48,649 bases of DNA, from assembly GCA_002398405.1 (NCBI GenBank), contig DGYN01000052.1, positions 1-48,649 on the forward strand, given 5' to 3'. The notes below the pieces were generated by a model, which saw only the letters and a program-made list of their open reading frames with translations, searched no databases and was not told the origin of the DNA. The stretch comes from Caulobacteraceae bacterium UBA5005 (GTDB lineage Bacteria; Pseudomonadota; Alphaproteobacteria; Caulobacterales; Caulobacteraceae). This document shows, piece by piece, positions 7,270 to 14,857 of the stretch (position 1 is its first letter; each line of letters starts with the position of its first letter). The position numbers and the translations under genes are program-made.

Positions 7270-9231
7270 ATGCCCTCCCTGACTGAAATGGCCGACGCGA
7301 TCCGCGTCCTTTCCATGGACGCCGTGCACAAGGCGCGCAGCGGCCACCAGGGGATGCCCATGGGCATGGCCGATGTGGCGACGGTCCTGTGGACCAAGTT
7401 CCTGCGCTATGACGCCGCCAAGCCCGACTGGGCCGACCGCGACCGCTTCGTGCTGTCGGCGGGGCATGGCTCGATGCTGCTCTATTCCCTGCTGCACCTG
7501 ACCGGCTTCAAGGCCGTGACCATGGATGAGCTCAAGGCTTTCCGGCAGTGGGGCAGCAAGACGCCGGGCCACCCGGAATACGGTCATACGCCGGGGGTCG
7601 AATGCACCACCGGCCCCCTGGGTCAGGGCCTGGCCACCGCGGTCGGCATGGCCATGGCCGAGCGCCACCTGAACGCGCGGTTCGGCGATGATCTGGTCGA
7701 TCACAGGACCTGGGTGGTGGCCGGCGACGGCTGTCTGATGGAGGGGATCAGCCATGAGGCGATCTCCATCGCCGGGCGGCTGCAGCTCTCGAAGCTGACG
7801 GTGCTTTTCGACGACAACAACACCACCATCGACGGGGTCGCGACCATCGCCGAGACCGGCGACCAGGCGGCCAGGTTCAAGGCGGCGGGCTGGGCGGTGA
7901 AGACCATCGACGGCCACGACCACGGCAAGATCGCCGGCGCCCTGCGCTGGGCGACCAAGCAGAAAAAGCCGACGATGATCGCCTGCAAGACCAAGATCTC
8001 GAAGGGCGCGGGGGCCAAGGAAGGCGATCCCCACAGCCACGGCTACACCCTGTTCGACGAAGAAATCGCCGCCTCCCGCAAGGCCATGGGCTGGCCGCAC
8101 GCCCCCTTCACCCTGCCGGAGGATATCTCGGCGGCGTGGCTGAAGGCGGGCCGCAAGGGCGGGTCGTCGCGGCGCAAATGGGACAAGCGGCTTAAAGGTT
8201 CGGATCAGGCGGGCGCCTTCAACCGCGCCATGAAGGGCGACCTGGACGCCAAGTCCTTCGCGAGCCTGGACGCCCATATCGAAAAGATGCTGGCCGACAG
8301 CCCCAACAATGCGACCAGGGTCCATTCCGGCGCGGCCCTTGGCCCCTTGACCGGCGCCATCCCCGAAATGGTCGGCGGCTCGGCCGACCTCACCGGCTCG
8401 AACAACACCTATGTCACCGGCATGGTCCCGTACGACGCTCCCGACTACGCCGGGCGCTATGTGCACTACGGCGTGCGCGAGTTCGGCATGGCGGCGGCGA
8501 TGAACGGCATGGCCCTGCATGGCGGCGTGATCCCCTATTCCGGGACCTTCATGGCATTTGCCGACTATTCCCGCGCGGCGATCCGGCTGGGGGCCCTGAT
8601 GGGCGTTCGGGTGATCCATGTGATGACCCACGATTCCATCGGCCTTGGCGAAGACGGGCCCACCCACCAGCCGGTGGAGCAGCTCGCATCCCTCCGCGCC
8701 ATGCCGAACCTTCTGGTCTTCCGCCCGGCCGACGCGGTGGAAACCGCCGAGTGCTGGCGCCAGGCTTTGCTCGCCAAGACGACGCCCTCGATCATGGCCC
8801 TGTCGCGGCAGAAGACGCCCCCGGCCCGCAAGATGGGCGGCGACCTCAGCGCCAAGGGCGCCTATGAGCTGGCCCCCGCGGTGGGCATGGCCAAGGTGAC
8901 GATCTTCTCATCCGGCACCGAGGTGGCGGTGGCGATGGAAGCCCGCGATCTTTTGCAGGCCGAAGGGATTGGAACGCGGGTCGTCTCGACGCCGTGCTGG
9001 GAGCTGTTCGACAAACAGAGCGCCAAATACCAGGCCGAGGTGATCGGCGCGGCGGGCGTGCGGGTCGCGGTCGAGGCGGGGGTCCGCCAGGGCTGGGAAC
9101 GGTTCATCGGGGCGGATGGGGCGTTCGTCGGCATGAGCGGCTTTGGCGGCTCGGCGCCCTATGAGCGGCTGTACAAGGAATTCGGCATTACGCCGGACGC
9201 CGTGGCGGCGGCGGCTAAGGCGAAGCTCTAA
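7270..9231 (+). CDS. tkt: Transketolase
   Basis: This thiamine-diphosphate enzyme of the non-oxidative pentose phosphate pathway moves C2 ketol units between sugar phosphates. The 653-residue, full-length protein shows GPLGQGLATAVGMAMAE, the ThDP/metal motif GDGCLMEG with the NNNTTIDG continuation, HSGAALGPLTGAIPEM, FGMAAAMNGMALHGG, and THDSIGLGEDGPTHQPVEQL. It is transcribed divergently from zauP, with about 139 bases between them. The ATG at 7270 gives the usual N-terminus (LTEMADAIRVLSMDAVHKARSGHQG). Confidence 0.97.
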   Translation: MPSLTEMADAIRVLSMDAVHKARSGHQGMPMGMADVATVLWTKFLRYDAAKPDWADRDRFVLSAGHGSMLLYSLLHLTGFKAVTMDELKAFRQWGSKTPGHPEYGHTPGVECTTGPLGQGLATAVGMAMAERHLNARFGDDLVDHRTWVVAGDGCLMEGISHEAISIAGRLQLSKLTVLFDDNNTTIDGVATIAETGDQAARFKAAGWAVKTIDGHDHGKIAGALRWATKQKKPTMIACKTKISKGAGAKEGDPHSHGYTLFDEEIAASRKAMGWPHAPFTLPEDISAAWLKAGRKGGSSRRKWDKRLKGSDQAGAFNRAMKGDLDAKSFASLDAHIEKMLADSPNNATRVHSGAALGPLTGAIPEMVGGSADLTGSNNTYVTGMVPYDAPDYAGRYVHYGVREFGMAAAMNGMALHGGVIPYSGTFMAFADYSRAAIRLGALMGVRVIHVMTHDSIGLGEDGPTHQPVEQLASLRAMPNLLVFRPADAVETAECWRQALLAKTTPSIMALSRQKTPPARKMGGDLSAKGAYELAPAVGMAKVTIFSSGTEVAVAMEARDLLQAEGIGTRVVSTPCWELFDKQSAKYQAEVIGAAGVRVAVEAGVRQGWERFIGADGAFVGMSGFGGSAPYERLYKEFGITPDAVAAAAKAKL

Positions 9232-9270
9232 GAGCCTTTACACAGATTCAACCGGTCCGGGGCTCGTCGG

Positions 9271-9308
9271 TTGACTCGCGCAATAACTCTATGACATAGA
9301 GTAATTGC
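9271..9308 (+). promoter_or_regulatory. Promoter with a 29-bp palindromic operator
   Basis: Bases 9280-9308 form a palindrome centred on 9294: a perfect core ACTCTATG-A-CATAGAGT flanked by one mismatched pair and then five more complementary pairs (gcaat/attgc), so 13 of 14 arm positions match. A -35-like TTGACT lies at 9271-9276, and the palindrome would cover the -10 position. The next start codon is 17 bases further on. The obvious ligand is the winged-helix regulator encoded by the second gene of this operon (inference). Confidence 0.75.
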
Positions 9309-9325
9309 ACGAGCGCGAGGCGGTG

Positions 9326-9880
9326 ATGACCATGAACAAGGATGAAGCTGGCCAGGCCTTGGCGCAGGTCGAAGAGACCCAGCGGCAGGCGCGCGCCTTC
9401 AAGACCTATGCGGCAGCCGGGCCGATCTTCGCGGCCTGGGGCGTGACCTGGCTTTGCGGCAACGTCGCCTACCATTTTGAGCTGCCCCATGCAGGCTTGA
9501 TCACCGCGACGCTTGGGATGGTCTCCATCGGGCTTTCCATCGGGCTTGGCCTGGCAAGCGCCCCGGCCAACGCCAAGGCCGCGGACCACGGGAAGGCGTT
9601 GCTGAGCGGGCTGGTGTTCGCCGCAGCGGTCCTTGGCCTGATGATGATCGTCGCCCCGCTCGATCCGCGCGCGGCCAATGCGGTGATCTCGTTCCTGGTG
9701 GGCGCGACCTATGCCTATGCGGGGATCTGGATGGGTGCGCGCATTGGCTGGCTCGGGGGTGGCGTCGCCTTGGTCGTCCTCTTCGCCTGGTTTGGAGCGC
9801 GCGACTATTTCGAACTGATTGTCGGCGCCGCGGGCGGGGGGCTCCTCATCGTCACGGGCCTGTGGCTGTGGAGGCAATAG
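9326..9880 (+). CDS. Six-helix membrane protein of a winged-helix regulator module
   Basis: About 184 residues; I do not recognise a named family. A hydrophilic N-terminus (AQVEETQRQARAFKTY) is followed by about six hydrophobic segments (IFAAWGVTWLCG, LITATLGMVSIGLSIGLGLA, LLSGLVFAAAVLGLMMIV, VISFLVGATYAYAGIWMG, GVALVVLFAWF, GAAGGGLLIVTGLWLW). The ATG at 9326 is placed 5 bases after GAGG, so it is preferred to a TTG at 9305. The next gene starts immediately after its stop, so the two form an operon under the palindromic operator. Confidence 0.8.
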   Translation: MTMNKDEAGQALAQVEETQRQARAFKTYAAAGPIFAAWGVTWLCGNVAYHFELPHAGLITATLGMVSIGLSIGLGLASAPANAKAADHGKALLSGLVFAAAVLGLMMIVAPLDPRAANAVISFLVGATYAYAGIWMGARIGWLGGGVALVVLFAWFGARDYFELIVGAAGGGLLIVTGLWLWRQ

Positions 9881-10162
9881 GTGGACGAGATCATCCATCA
9901 GGGCCTTCGCCTGAAGATCATGGCGGCCCTGGCCGCCACGCCCGAGGAGCCCCTGGAGTTCAAGCGGCTAAAGGCGGTGACCGGCGCCACCGACGGCAAT
10001 CTCGGCCGCCAGCTGCAGACGCTCGCCGAGGCCGGCTACATCATCGTCATCAAGGACTATGCGAACAACAGGCCAAGGACGCGGGGCGCGCTGACGGCGC
10101 AGGGGCAGGCGGCGTTTGAGGCGCACGTGGCGTATCTGGGGAAGTTGTTGAAGGGGTTGTGA
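9881..10162 (+). CDS. Winged-helix DNA-binding transcriptional regulator (HTH_34-like)
   Basis: The 93-residue, single-domain protein matches the pattern of small winged-helix regulators: IHQGLRLKIMAALAATP, LEFKRLKAVTGATDGNLGRQLQTLAEAGYI, and the wing NNRPRTRGALTAQGQAAF. It starts at a GTG directly after the upstream TAG. Relatives are usually encoded beside a membrane protein and repress their own operon. The 29-bp palindrome upstream of the pair is the likely binding site. The signal sensed is unknown. Confidence 0.85.
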   Translation: MDEIIHQGLRLKIMAALAATPEEPLEFKRLKAVTGATDGNLGRQLQTLAEAGYIIVIKDYANNRPRTRGALTAQGQAAFEAHVAYLGKLLKGL

Positions 10163-10255
10163 CGCTCCTCTCCCCGGGATGGGAAAGGTGGGCGAGGCGC
10201 AGCTGAGACGGGTGAGGGAGAATCTTTGCGTGAGGCATCCGAGCTGTTCAGACAA

Positions 10256-10317
10256 TAGCCTCCCCTCCCCGCGGATCGCGAAGCGATCCTGGGCCCCTCC
10301 CCTGCGGGGAGAGGGAC
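10256..10317. repeat. GC-rich palindromic repeat, left copy flanking DUF559 gene
   Basis: A unit of about 62 bases beginning TAGCCTCCCCTCCCC, containing the palindrome GGATCGCgaaGCGATCC, and ending CCCTGCGGGGAGAGGGAC. It is nearly identical to 10753-10815 in the same orientation; the only differences I see are one inserted C and one a/g change. A related unit (CCCTCTCCCCGCAGGGGAGGGG) lies at 10362-10383. The remainder of 10163-10404 has no gene that I can support. Confidence 0.8.
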
Positions 10318-10404
10318 TAGGAGGGCGGGTTGACTCGTTGAGAACAAAACAAGAACATCATTCCCTCTCCCCGCAGGGGAGGGGTCAGGGGAGGGGAGGC
10401 CCTC

Positions 10405-10755
10405 ATGCCGTTTCGCGCTGGTCTCACGACACGGGCCCGAGACCTTCGCTTAAGGCAGACGCGGGCGGAAGGATTGCTTTGGTGGCGCCTGCGCGACCGC
10501 CGGATGAGCGGATGGAAATTTCGGCGGCAGGTTCCGGTGGGGCCGTTCGTGGTGGATTTCCTCTGTCATGAAGTGCGCCTGGTGATCGAGGTTGATGGCG
10601 CGACCCACGGCGAGGCGGGCGAGGTCGCCTATGACCAAAGGCGTACGCGGTATCTGGAAGGGCTCGGTCTGAAGGTGCTGCGGGTGAGCAATGGGGAGGT
10701 GTTTGAGAATTTGGCTGGGGTTTGCGACATGATTTTGGTAGCGGGGCGGAAATAG
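10405..10755 (+). CDS. DUF559 domain protein (Vsr-like nuclease fold)
   Basis: The 116-residue protein has the DUF559 pattern: LRQTRAEGLLWWRLRDRR, GWKFRRQVPVGPFVVDFLC, then LVIEVDGATHGE and a late LKVLRVSNGEVFENL. The D...E-x-D arrangement is what PD-(D/E)XK / very-short-patch-repair-like nucleases carry. The biological role of DUF559 proteins is unknown to me. The stop codon TAG is the first three bases of the right-hand repeat copy, so the gene is tightly bracketed by direct copies of one palindromic repeat. A second DUF559 gene lies at 19531-19926. Confidence 0.83.
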   Translation: MPFRAGLTTRARDLRLRQTRAEGLLWWRLRDRRMSGWKFRRQVPVGPFVVDFLCHEVRLVIEVDGATHGEAGEVAYDQRRTRYLEGLGLKVLRVSNGEVFENLAGVCDMILVAGRK

Positions 10756-10815
10756 CCTCCCCTCCCCCGCGGATCGCGGAGCGATCCTGGGCCCCTCCCC
10801 TGCGGGGAGAGGGAC
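10753..10815. repeat. GC-rich palindromic repeat, right copy flanking DUF559 gene
   Basis: Near-identical direct copy of 10256-10317, offset by about 497 bases. Its first three bases are the DUF559 stop codon. It also lies 5 bases from the stop codon of the convergent adenosyltransferase gene. Confidence 0.8.
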
Positions 10816-10819
10816 GCAG

Positions 10820-11398
10820 TCAGCGCGTTGCGCCCGGCTGCCAGAGGACGTCGCCGGCGCCCTTGTCGTTGGCGTATCTCGCGGCGACGAAGAGGAAGTC
10901 GGAGAGGCGGTTCAGGTATTTGAGGGCGGGTTGGGAGACGATTTCATCCGGCTGGGCGGCGAGGGTGACGGCGGCGCGTTCGGCTCTGCGGCTGACGGTG
11001 CAGGCGTGGTGCAGGTGGGCGGCGGCGGGCTTGCCGCCTCGCAGGATGAAGGAGGTCAGAGCCGAGAGCTCAGCGTTGAGCTGGTCGATCTCGGTTTCGA
11101 GACGGGTGACCTGGGTTTCCAGGATGCGCAGGGGCTCCCAGCCGAGGTCCTTGCCGCGGTCGGGGGTGGCGAGATCGGCGCCCAGGTCGAAAAGCTCGTT
11201 CTGGATCCGGGCCAGCATGGGATCGAGGACGGAGTCACCGGCGGTGTGGAGGCGGGCGAGGCCCAGGACCGCATTGGTCTCGTCGACGCAGCCATAGGCC
11301 TCGACCCGCAGGCTGTCCTTGGAAACGGGCTCGCCCGTGGAAAGGCGCGTCTGCCCCTTGTCGCCGGTGCGGGTGTAGATGCGGTTGAGCGTGACCAT
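10820..11398 (-). CDS. PduO-type cob(I)alamin adenosyltransferase
   Basis: This enzyme transfers the adenosyl group of ATP to cob(I)alamin to make coenzyme B12. The 192-residue protein has the ATP-binding N-terminus IYTRTGDKGQTRL, followed by RVEAYGCVDETNAVLG, FILRGGKPAAAHLHHACTVSRRAERA and a C-terminal LNRLSDFLFVAARY. The ATG at 11398 gives the family N-terminus. It lies 2 bases after the stop of a twin-transmembrane gene. B12 supply would suit B12-dependent mutases of the ethylmalonyl-CoA pathway suggested by the gene at 14858 (inference). Confidence 0.93.
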   Translation of the reverse strand: MVTLNRIYTRTGDKGQTRLSTGEPVSKDSLRVEAYGCVDETNAVLGLARLHTAGDSVLDPMLARIQNELFDLGADLATPDRGKDLGWEPLRILETQVTRLETEIDQLNAELSALTSFILRGGKPAAAHLHHACTVSRRAERAAVTLAAQPDEIVSQPALKYLNRLSDFLFVAARYANDKGAGDVLWQPGATR

Positions 11399-11400
11399 GC

Positions 11401-11604
11401 CTATCCCCCGCGTGAGCGCCAGTAGAAGGCCGCGACCAGGACCAGGACGGCGATGAATTGCAGCAGGACTCGCAGGCGCATCAGCTTGTTGGAGTGCGTG
11501 CGGGCGTAATCGCCGCCGCGGTAGAGCGAATAGAGCCCAAAACAAAGGGCCACGAGCACGGCGATCAGGGCCACCGGGATCAAGATCGAGAAGATATCCA
11601 GCAT
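11401..11604 (-). CDS. Twin-transmembrane HIG1-like small protein
   Basis: 67 residues with two membrane helices (IFSILIPVALIAVLVALCFGLY and LLQFIAVLVLVAAFYW) joined by a charged loop. The LMRLRVLLQ stretch fits the RxRVxxQ signature of HIG1-type proteins, which in mitochondria and alphaproteobacteria associate with respiratory oxidases. It is the first gene of a pair with the adenosyltransferase (2-base spacing), an association I recall as common in alphaproteobacteria. Function here is inferred only. Confidence 0.8.
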   Translation of the reverse strand: MLDIFSILIPVALIAVLVALCFGLYSLYRGGDYARTHSNKLMRLRVLLQFIAVLVLVAAFYWRSRGG

Positions 11605-11950
11605 ACCGCGAACCTAATGGTTTCCGCGCTTTCGCGAAACGGCGTTGGCGAGAATGCCTATGGGCGCGGGCCGGGCCCTCGATCGCCTCAAAAGAGGCCA
11701 TAAATTGAACACGGTCGGCGAACATGGTCGCCCGAATTTCCTAAGAGACGGCGCCTTGGCGGGTTAAAAATGTCTGAAAACTGCGACACTATGCCACGCG
11801 GCGTCCCGTCGCAAAGCCAAGCTATGGGCAGCGTCGTATAGTCGACAAACGATCAGCGCTTGATGCTTGAAGTTCGCTGAACGTGTTCAACACCGGGAGC
11901 CTGCGCGCCGCAACCCTGCGGGCGGAGCGGCGCCTTCGGAGAGTCTTTAA
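11605..11950. other. 346-base gene-free region ahead of the TetR operon
   Basis: No coding frame is convincing here. The centre is less GC-rich than its surroundings. At 11867-11890 two nested inverted repeats are visible: GTTC-GCT-GAAC flanked by TTGAA and TTCAA. A GTCGTATAGTCGAC stretch lies at 11833-11846. These could be operators for one of the TetR proteins downstream, but no promoter elements are strong enough to name. Confidence 0.4.
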
Positions 11951-12187
11951 ATGGCGTCCGCTCGCTTAAGGGCTGTTCCGCAGCCCCAGGCCCCGTCTGG
12001 CGTATCGAAAGACGAGGTCATCGATGAACTGCGCGAGCTGGTCGCCGACCTGCGCGACGCGGCCGCCGACGGGCGGATGCTAGCCGCCAAATACGCCGCC
12101 CTGCTGACCGCCTGCGTCGATGAGTACTGCACCGAATTTGAAAAGCGCGCCGATGCGGCGCTGCAGCGCCTGGAACAAGCCCAATGA
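11951..12187 (+). CDS. Small helical protein preceding a TetR regulator
   Basis: 78 residues, not recognised. After a Pro-rich start the protein is predominantly charged helix (DEVIDELRELVADLRDAAADGRMLAAKYAALLTACVDEYCTEFEKRADAALQRLEQ) with coiled-coil-like spacing and two Cys residues. GGAGA at 11938-11942 serves as the ribosome site. Its stop overlaps the TetR start as ATGA, which argues that it is a real gene co-translated with the regulator. Confidence 0.6.
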   Translation: MASARLRAVPQPQAPSGVSKDEVIDELRELVADLRDAAADGRMLAAKYAALLTACVDEYCTEFEKRADAALQRLEQAQ

Positions 12188-12828
12188 ACCACGTCCCCTC
12201 CCATATCCTCTCCGCCGACGCTCGCCCCTTAACCCGCCGGGCGCTCGCCAAGCTGCGCACCCGCAAGGCGCTGCTCGCGGCCGGCAAGCGGCTCTTCACC
12301 GAGCGCGGCTATGCGGAGGCCACGGTGCGCGACATCGCCCGCGCCGCCGGCATGTCGACCGGGGCGGTGTTCGCCAATTTCACCGACAAGTCCGACCTGT
12401 TCGGCGAGATCCTGGCCAATGACAACGAGGCCCTCAGCGAGACCATGCGGCAGATCGCCGACATCCAGAAGCGCTCCGTCCGTGAAGCCCTGCTGGTCGT
12501 CCTGGCCGCCGGTTATGCCTTTCACCTTAAGCAGCTGCCGCTGCTGCAGGCGGCGATTTCGGTCTCCTGGTCGCATAGCCCAGAGGATGAGGCCCGCAGC
12601 CGGGCCGGGCTTCGCAGGATTCAGTCGATCATCGAAGAGATCCTGCACCGCGGCCAGACGGCCGGCGAGATCCGCAAGGACGCCGACATCGACCTGATCG
12701 TCGACATGATCTGTACGGCCTATCGCAGCAACTACCGCCTGGCGGCCTATGACGACTTCGACCTGGACGCCCTGTCGCAACGGCTGGAGCGGCAGCTCGA
12801 CGTGATCCTGAACGCTGTTAAGGTCTAG
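12184..12828 (+). CDS. TetR/AcrR family transcriptional regulator
   Basis: 214 residues. The N-terminal HTH reads TRKALLAAGKRLFTERGYAEATVRDIARAAGMSTGAVFANFTDKSDLFGEIL, a textbook TetR DNA-binding domain. The C-terminal ligand domain is not recognisable as to effector. It is coupled by ATGA to the small gene before it and followed 21 bases later by a second, only distantly similar TetR gene. Two adjacent TetR genes with no obvious target enzyme beside them suggests regulation of distant genes. Confidence 0.93.
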   Translation: MNHVPSHILSADARPLTRRALAKLRTRKALLAAGKRLFTERGYAEATVRDIARAAGMSTGAVFANFTDKSDLFGEILANDNEALSETMRQIADIQKRSVREALLVVLAAGYAFHLKQLPLLQAAISVSWSHSPEDEARSRAGLRRIQSIIEEILHRGQTAGEIRKDADIDLIVDMICTAYRSNYRLAAYDDFDLDALSQRLERQLDVILNAVKV

Positions 12829-12849
12829 TTCGGACGCCTTGCCCAATAT

Positions 12850-13485
12850 ATGGGCAGGGAGTGTGAGGGGGACGTCTCTTTGAGCGGGGTGAGAGTAGCG
12901 CGCAAACAGGCGACGCGGGAACGCGTGCTCGCGGCCGCGCGCGACCTCTTCGTCGAGCAGGGCTATGAGGGCGCGACGATCCGGATGATCGCCGAGCGCG
13001 CCGGCGTCGCCACGGGAAGCGTCTTCACCACCTTTACCTCCAAGCTCGAGATCCTGCGGGCGGTGATGGAGGAGCGGCTCGACGGCCTCTACACCGAGCT
13101 TGACAACCTCGCGCCGCACCTGCGCGGCTCCATCGCCGACCGGCTGTGTTCGATCATGGCGGTGCACTACGATTTCGAGATGAAGCGGCCGAGGCTGTTC
13201 ACCGCCTATCTGGCGGCGAATTTCGAGTGGACCGATGGCGCCCCGGTCATCACCTTCGGCAATAACCCGAAGCTGCGCGGCATGCTGCGCGATGTGCTGA
13301 ACCACGGCCTTTCGAACGGCGAGGTGCGGGCCGGCGCGGATATCGAGACCTTCATCGAGATCGTGCTGTCGGCCTATGCGATGAACTACCGGCGCGCGGC
13401 GCAGGAGGGCTATTCGCCCAGTGAGTTGATCGGGCTGATGGATAAGCAGATCAGCCTGGCGTTTCGGGGCGTGGGGGCCCCGTAA
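12850..13485 (+). CDS. TetR/AcrR family transcriptional regulator (second of pair)
   Basis: 211 residues from the ATG at 12850. HTH: RERVLAAARDLFVEQGYEGATIRMIAERAGVATGSVFTTFTSKLEIL. The start is uncertain: a TTG at 12880 (LSGVRVARKQ) is preceded at a good distance by GAGGGGGA, while the ATG at 12850 has no ribosome site, so the shorter 201-residue form may be the real one. It shares the AYxxNYRxAA-type C-terminal helix with the preceding TetR, which suggests an old duplication. Confidence 0.9.
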   Translation: MGRECEGDVSLSGVRVARKQATRERVLAAARDLFVEQGYEGATIRMIAERAGVATGSVFTTFTSKLEILRAVMEERLDGLYTELDNLAPHLRGSIADRLCSIMAVHYDFEMKRPRLFTAYLAANFEWTDGAPVITFGNNPKLRGMLRDVLNHGLSNGEVRAGADIETFIEIVLSAYAMNYRRAAQEGYSPSELIGLMDKQISLAFRGVGAP

Positions 13486-13502
13486 CAAGTACGGGGCTGA
13501 CG

Positions 13503-13634
13503 GGGGACTGTTTGAATTTGCGCAGCGAATTCTAACTGTCCCCGACGGGGTGTGAGCGTTTCACGGACCATTGCAGCGGAAACTCAGGCGTCGGGGACAG
13601 TTAGAAATCGCAGGAGCGATTTCAAACAGTCCCC
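13503..13634. repeat. Two-hairpin REP-like element, second family (copy D)
   Basis: Hairpin 1 spans 13503-13543, from GGGGACTGTTTGAATT to AATTCTAACTGTCCCC. Hairpin 2 spans 13593-13634, from GGGGACAGTTAGAAATCG to CGATTTCAAACAGTCCCC. The two are inverted with respect to each other and about 50 bases apart. It fills the space between convergent genes; hairpin 2 ends on the base before the LuxR-family stop codon. Both repeat families share the GGGGAC/GTCCCC ends but differ inside. Confidence 0.85.
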
Positions 13635-14711
13635 TTAGGGCGCGATCGAGAGCCGGGTGAGGAGCGCGGCCACTTCGGCCTGGCGTTTGCAGCCGGTCTT
13701 TTCCAGGACGCTGCGAAGTTGCGACCGGACGGTGTTCTTGGAGACGCCGCCGCGCTCGGCGAGTTCATCGAGGGTCTCGCCCTTGGCCATTCCCTTGGCG
13801 ATGCGGACCTCCGAGGGAGAGAGGTTGAACAGGGTCTTCAAAAGGTCGGCGTTGGGCGCCCGTCCGGGGTTGATCGGGGTGAGGAGCAGCAGGGCGTAGC
13901 TCTGGCCCATGATGTCGTGGGCCGAGCGCCGGATGGGCATCATGTGCAGCAGCGCGTTGGCGCGGCCGTCCTCGTCGCGCAGGGGGATGGAGCAGGAGGC
14001 CAGGATGGGGGCGGCCTCGATCGCCGAGAGCGCCACGGTGAGCTTGGCCTGGGCCTTCTGGTCGGCGAGGACGATGGCCTCGCCCAGGCCGAACCTGATC
14101 TGGCCGTCCAGGGCCTCGATCATCGGATTGGCCTCAAGCACCCGGCCCCTGGCGTCGACCAAGAGGGCTGGAAGGCCGAGCACGGTGAGCGCGTCGGTGG
14201 CCCCCTTGGCCCGCTGCAGCTCCATTCGCCCGCTGACGAGCGCGCTGCGCACCAGGTGGGGGCGGATTTCATTCAGCCGGTCGATGTGTTCGCGCTCGAC
14301 GGGACCGCGTTCGAAGGGCCGCTCGATACTGACCACAATCTCGTCGCCGGTGGGCATTCGAAGGCCCGTCCACGTCCCCCAGCCGACCCCGTGCGGGCGG
14401 AAGAGGTCGCGATACATGGGGTCTTCGCGCAACTGATCGTCGGTCCAGAAGTCGTGCTCGACGAAAAAGCTGGGCTTTTCGGCGCGCATGGAACAGACCC
14501 GCCGCGTGCAGCGGCTGAACCAGTCGTCCTCGAAATACTCCTCGAACAGATCCTGGACGCGGCCGGAGGCGGACCAGCAGACCGTCCGGCGGGCGGAGAA
14601 CACCAGCCCGCCCCGCGCGTCGGCGAGACCGGCGAGGTCGTTGAGCACCTGCGGCCAGAGTTCAGGCACCACGGCGCACTCATAGATGCGGTCGATCAGG
14701 TCATCGGTCAT
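13635..14711 (-). CDS. LuxR-family helix-turn-helix transcriptional regulator
   Basis: 358 residues. The C-terminal 65 residues form a LuxR/FixJ-type HTH (LSPSEVRIAKGMAKGETLDELAERGGVSKNTVRSQLRSVLEKTGC). The first 280 residues resemble the PAS/GAF-like sensor halves of alphaproteobacterial solo LuxR regulators: an N-terminal helix with ECAVVPELWPQVLNDLAGL and a central PAS-like block (ALTVLGLPALLVDARGRVLEANPMIEAL). No receiver domain and no typical acyl-homoserine-lactone residues were recognised, so the signal is unknown. The gene converges on the TetR pair with the REP element D in between. Confidence 0.88.
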   Translation of the reverse strand: MTDDLIDRIYECAVVPELWPQVLNDLAGLADARGGLVFSARRTVCWSASGRVQDLFEEYFEDDWFSRCTRRVCSMRAEKPSFFVEHDFWTDDQLREDPMYRDLFRPHGVGWGTWTGLRMPTGDEIVVSIERPFERGPVEREHIDRLNEIRPHLVRSALVSGRMELQRAKGATDALTVLGLPALLVDARGRVLEANPMIEALDGQIRFGLGEAIVLADQKAQAKLTVALSAIEAAPILASCSIPLRDEDGRANALLHMMPIRRSAHDIMGQSYALLLLTPINPGRAPNADLLKTLFNLSPSEVRIAKGMAKGETLDELAERGGVSKNTVRSQLRSVLEKTGCKRQAEVAALLTRLSIAP

Positions 14712-14806
14712 CAGTCAGTGAGCACGCTATCAACAGGTTCCCGCCGATAAACATAGCCAAGTTCACATCCTCCAGCGATAGGCGCCCGCGTGTCGCCTCC
14801 CGCCAC

Positions 14807-14852
14807 AAAACCCCCGTCACCCCCGGTCTGAACAACAAGCACGGGGGTGACG
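14807..14852 (-). terminator. Rho-independent-like terminator downstream of mcd
   Basis: A perfect 11-bp stem CGTCACCCCCG/CGGGGGTGACG (14815-14825 with 14842-14852) lies 5 bases after the mcd stop. On the minus strand it is followed by GGGGG and TTTT. The U-run is short but the stem is strong. Confidence 0.72.
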
Positions 14853-14857
14853 GTTAG

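Noticed and set aside
7162..8667. Open frame of about 500 codons antisense to tkt, and similar long antisense frames opposite coaBC, the MHS transporter gene and ubiB
   Set aside because: At this GC content the frame opposite a real gene is often open. The translations are low-complexity, rich in Gly, Arg, Asp and His, with no family pattern, and the sense frames are clear, known proteins.
14807..14852. Hairpin after mcd as a member of the REP families
   Set aside because: Its arms (CGTCACCCCCG) do not match either repeat family and it lies right after a stop with a T-run, so a terminator is the simpler reading.
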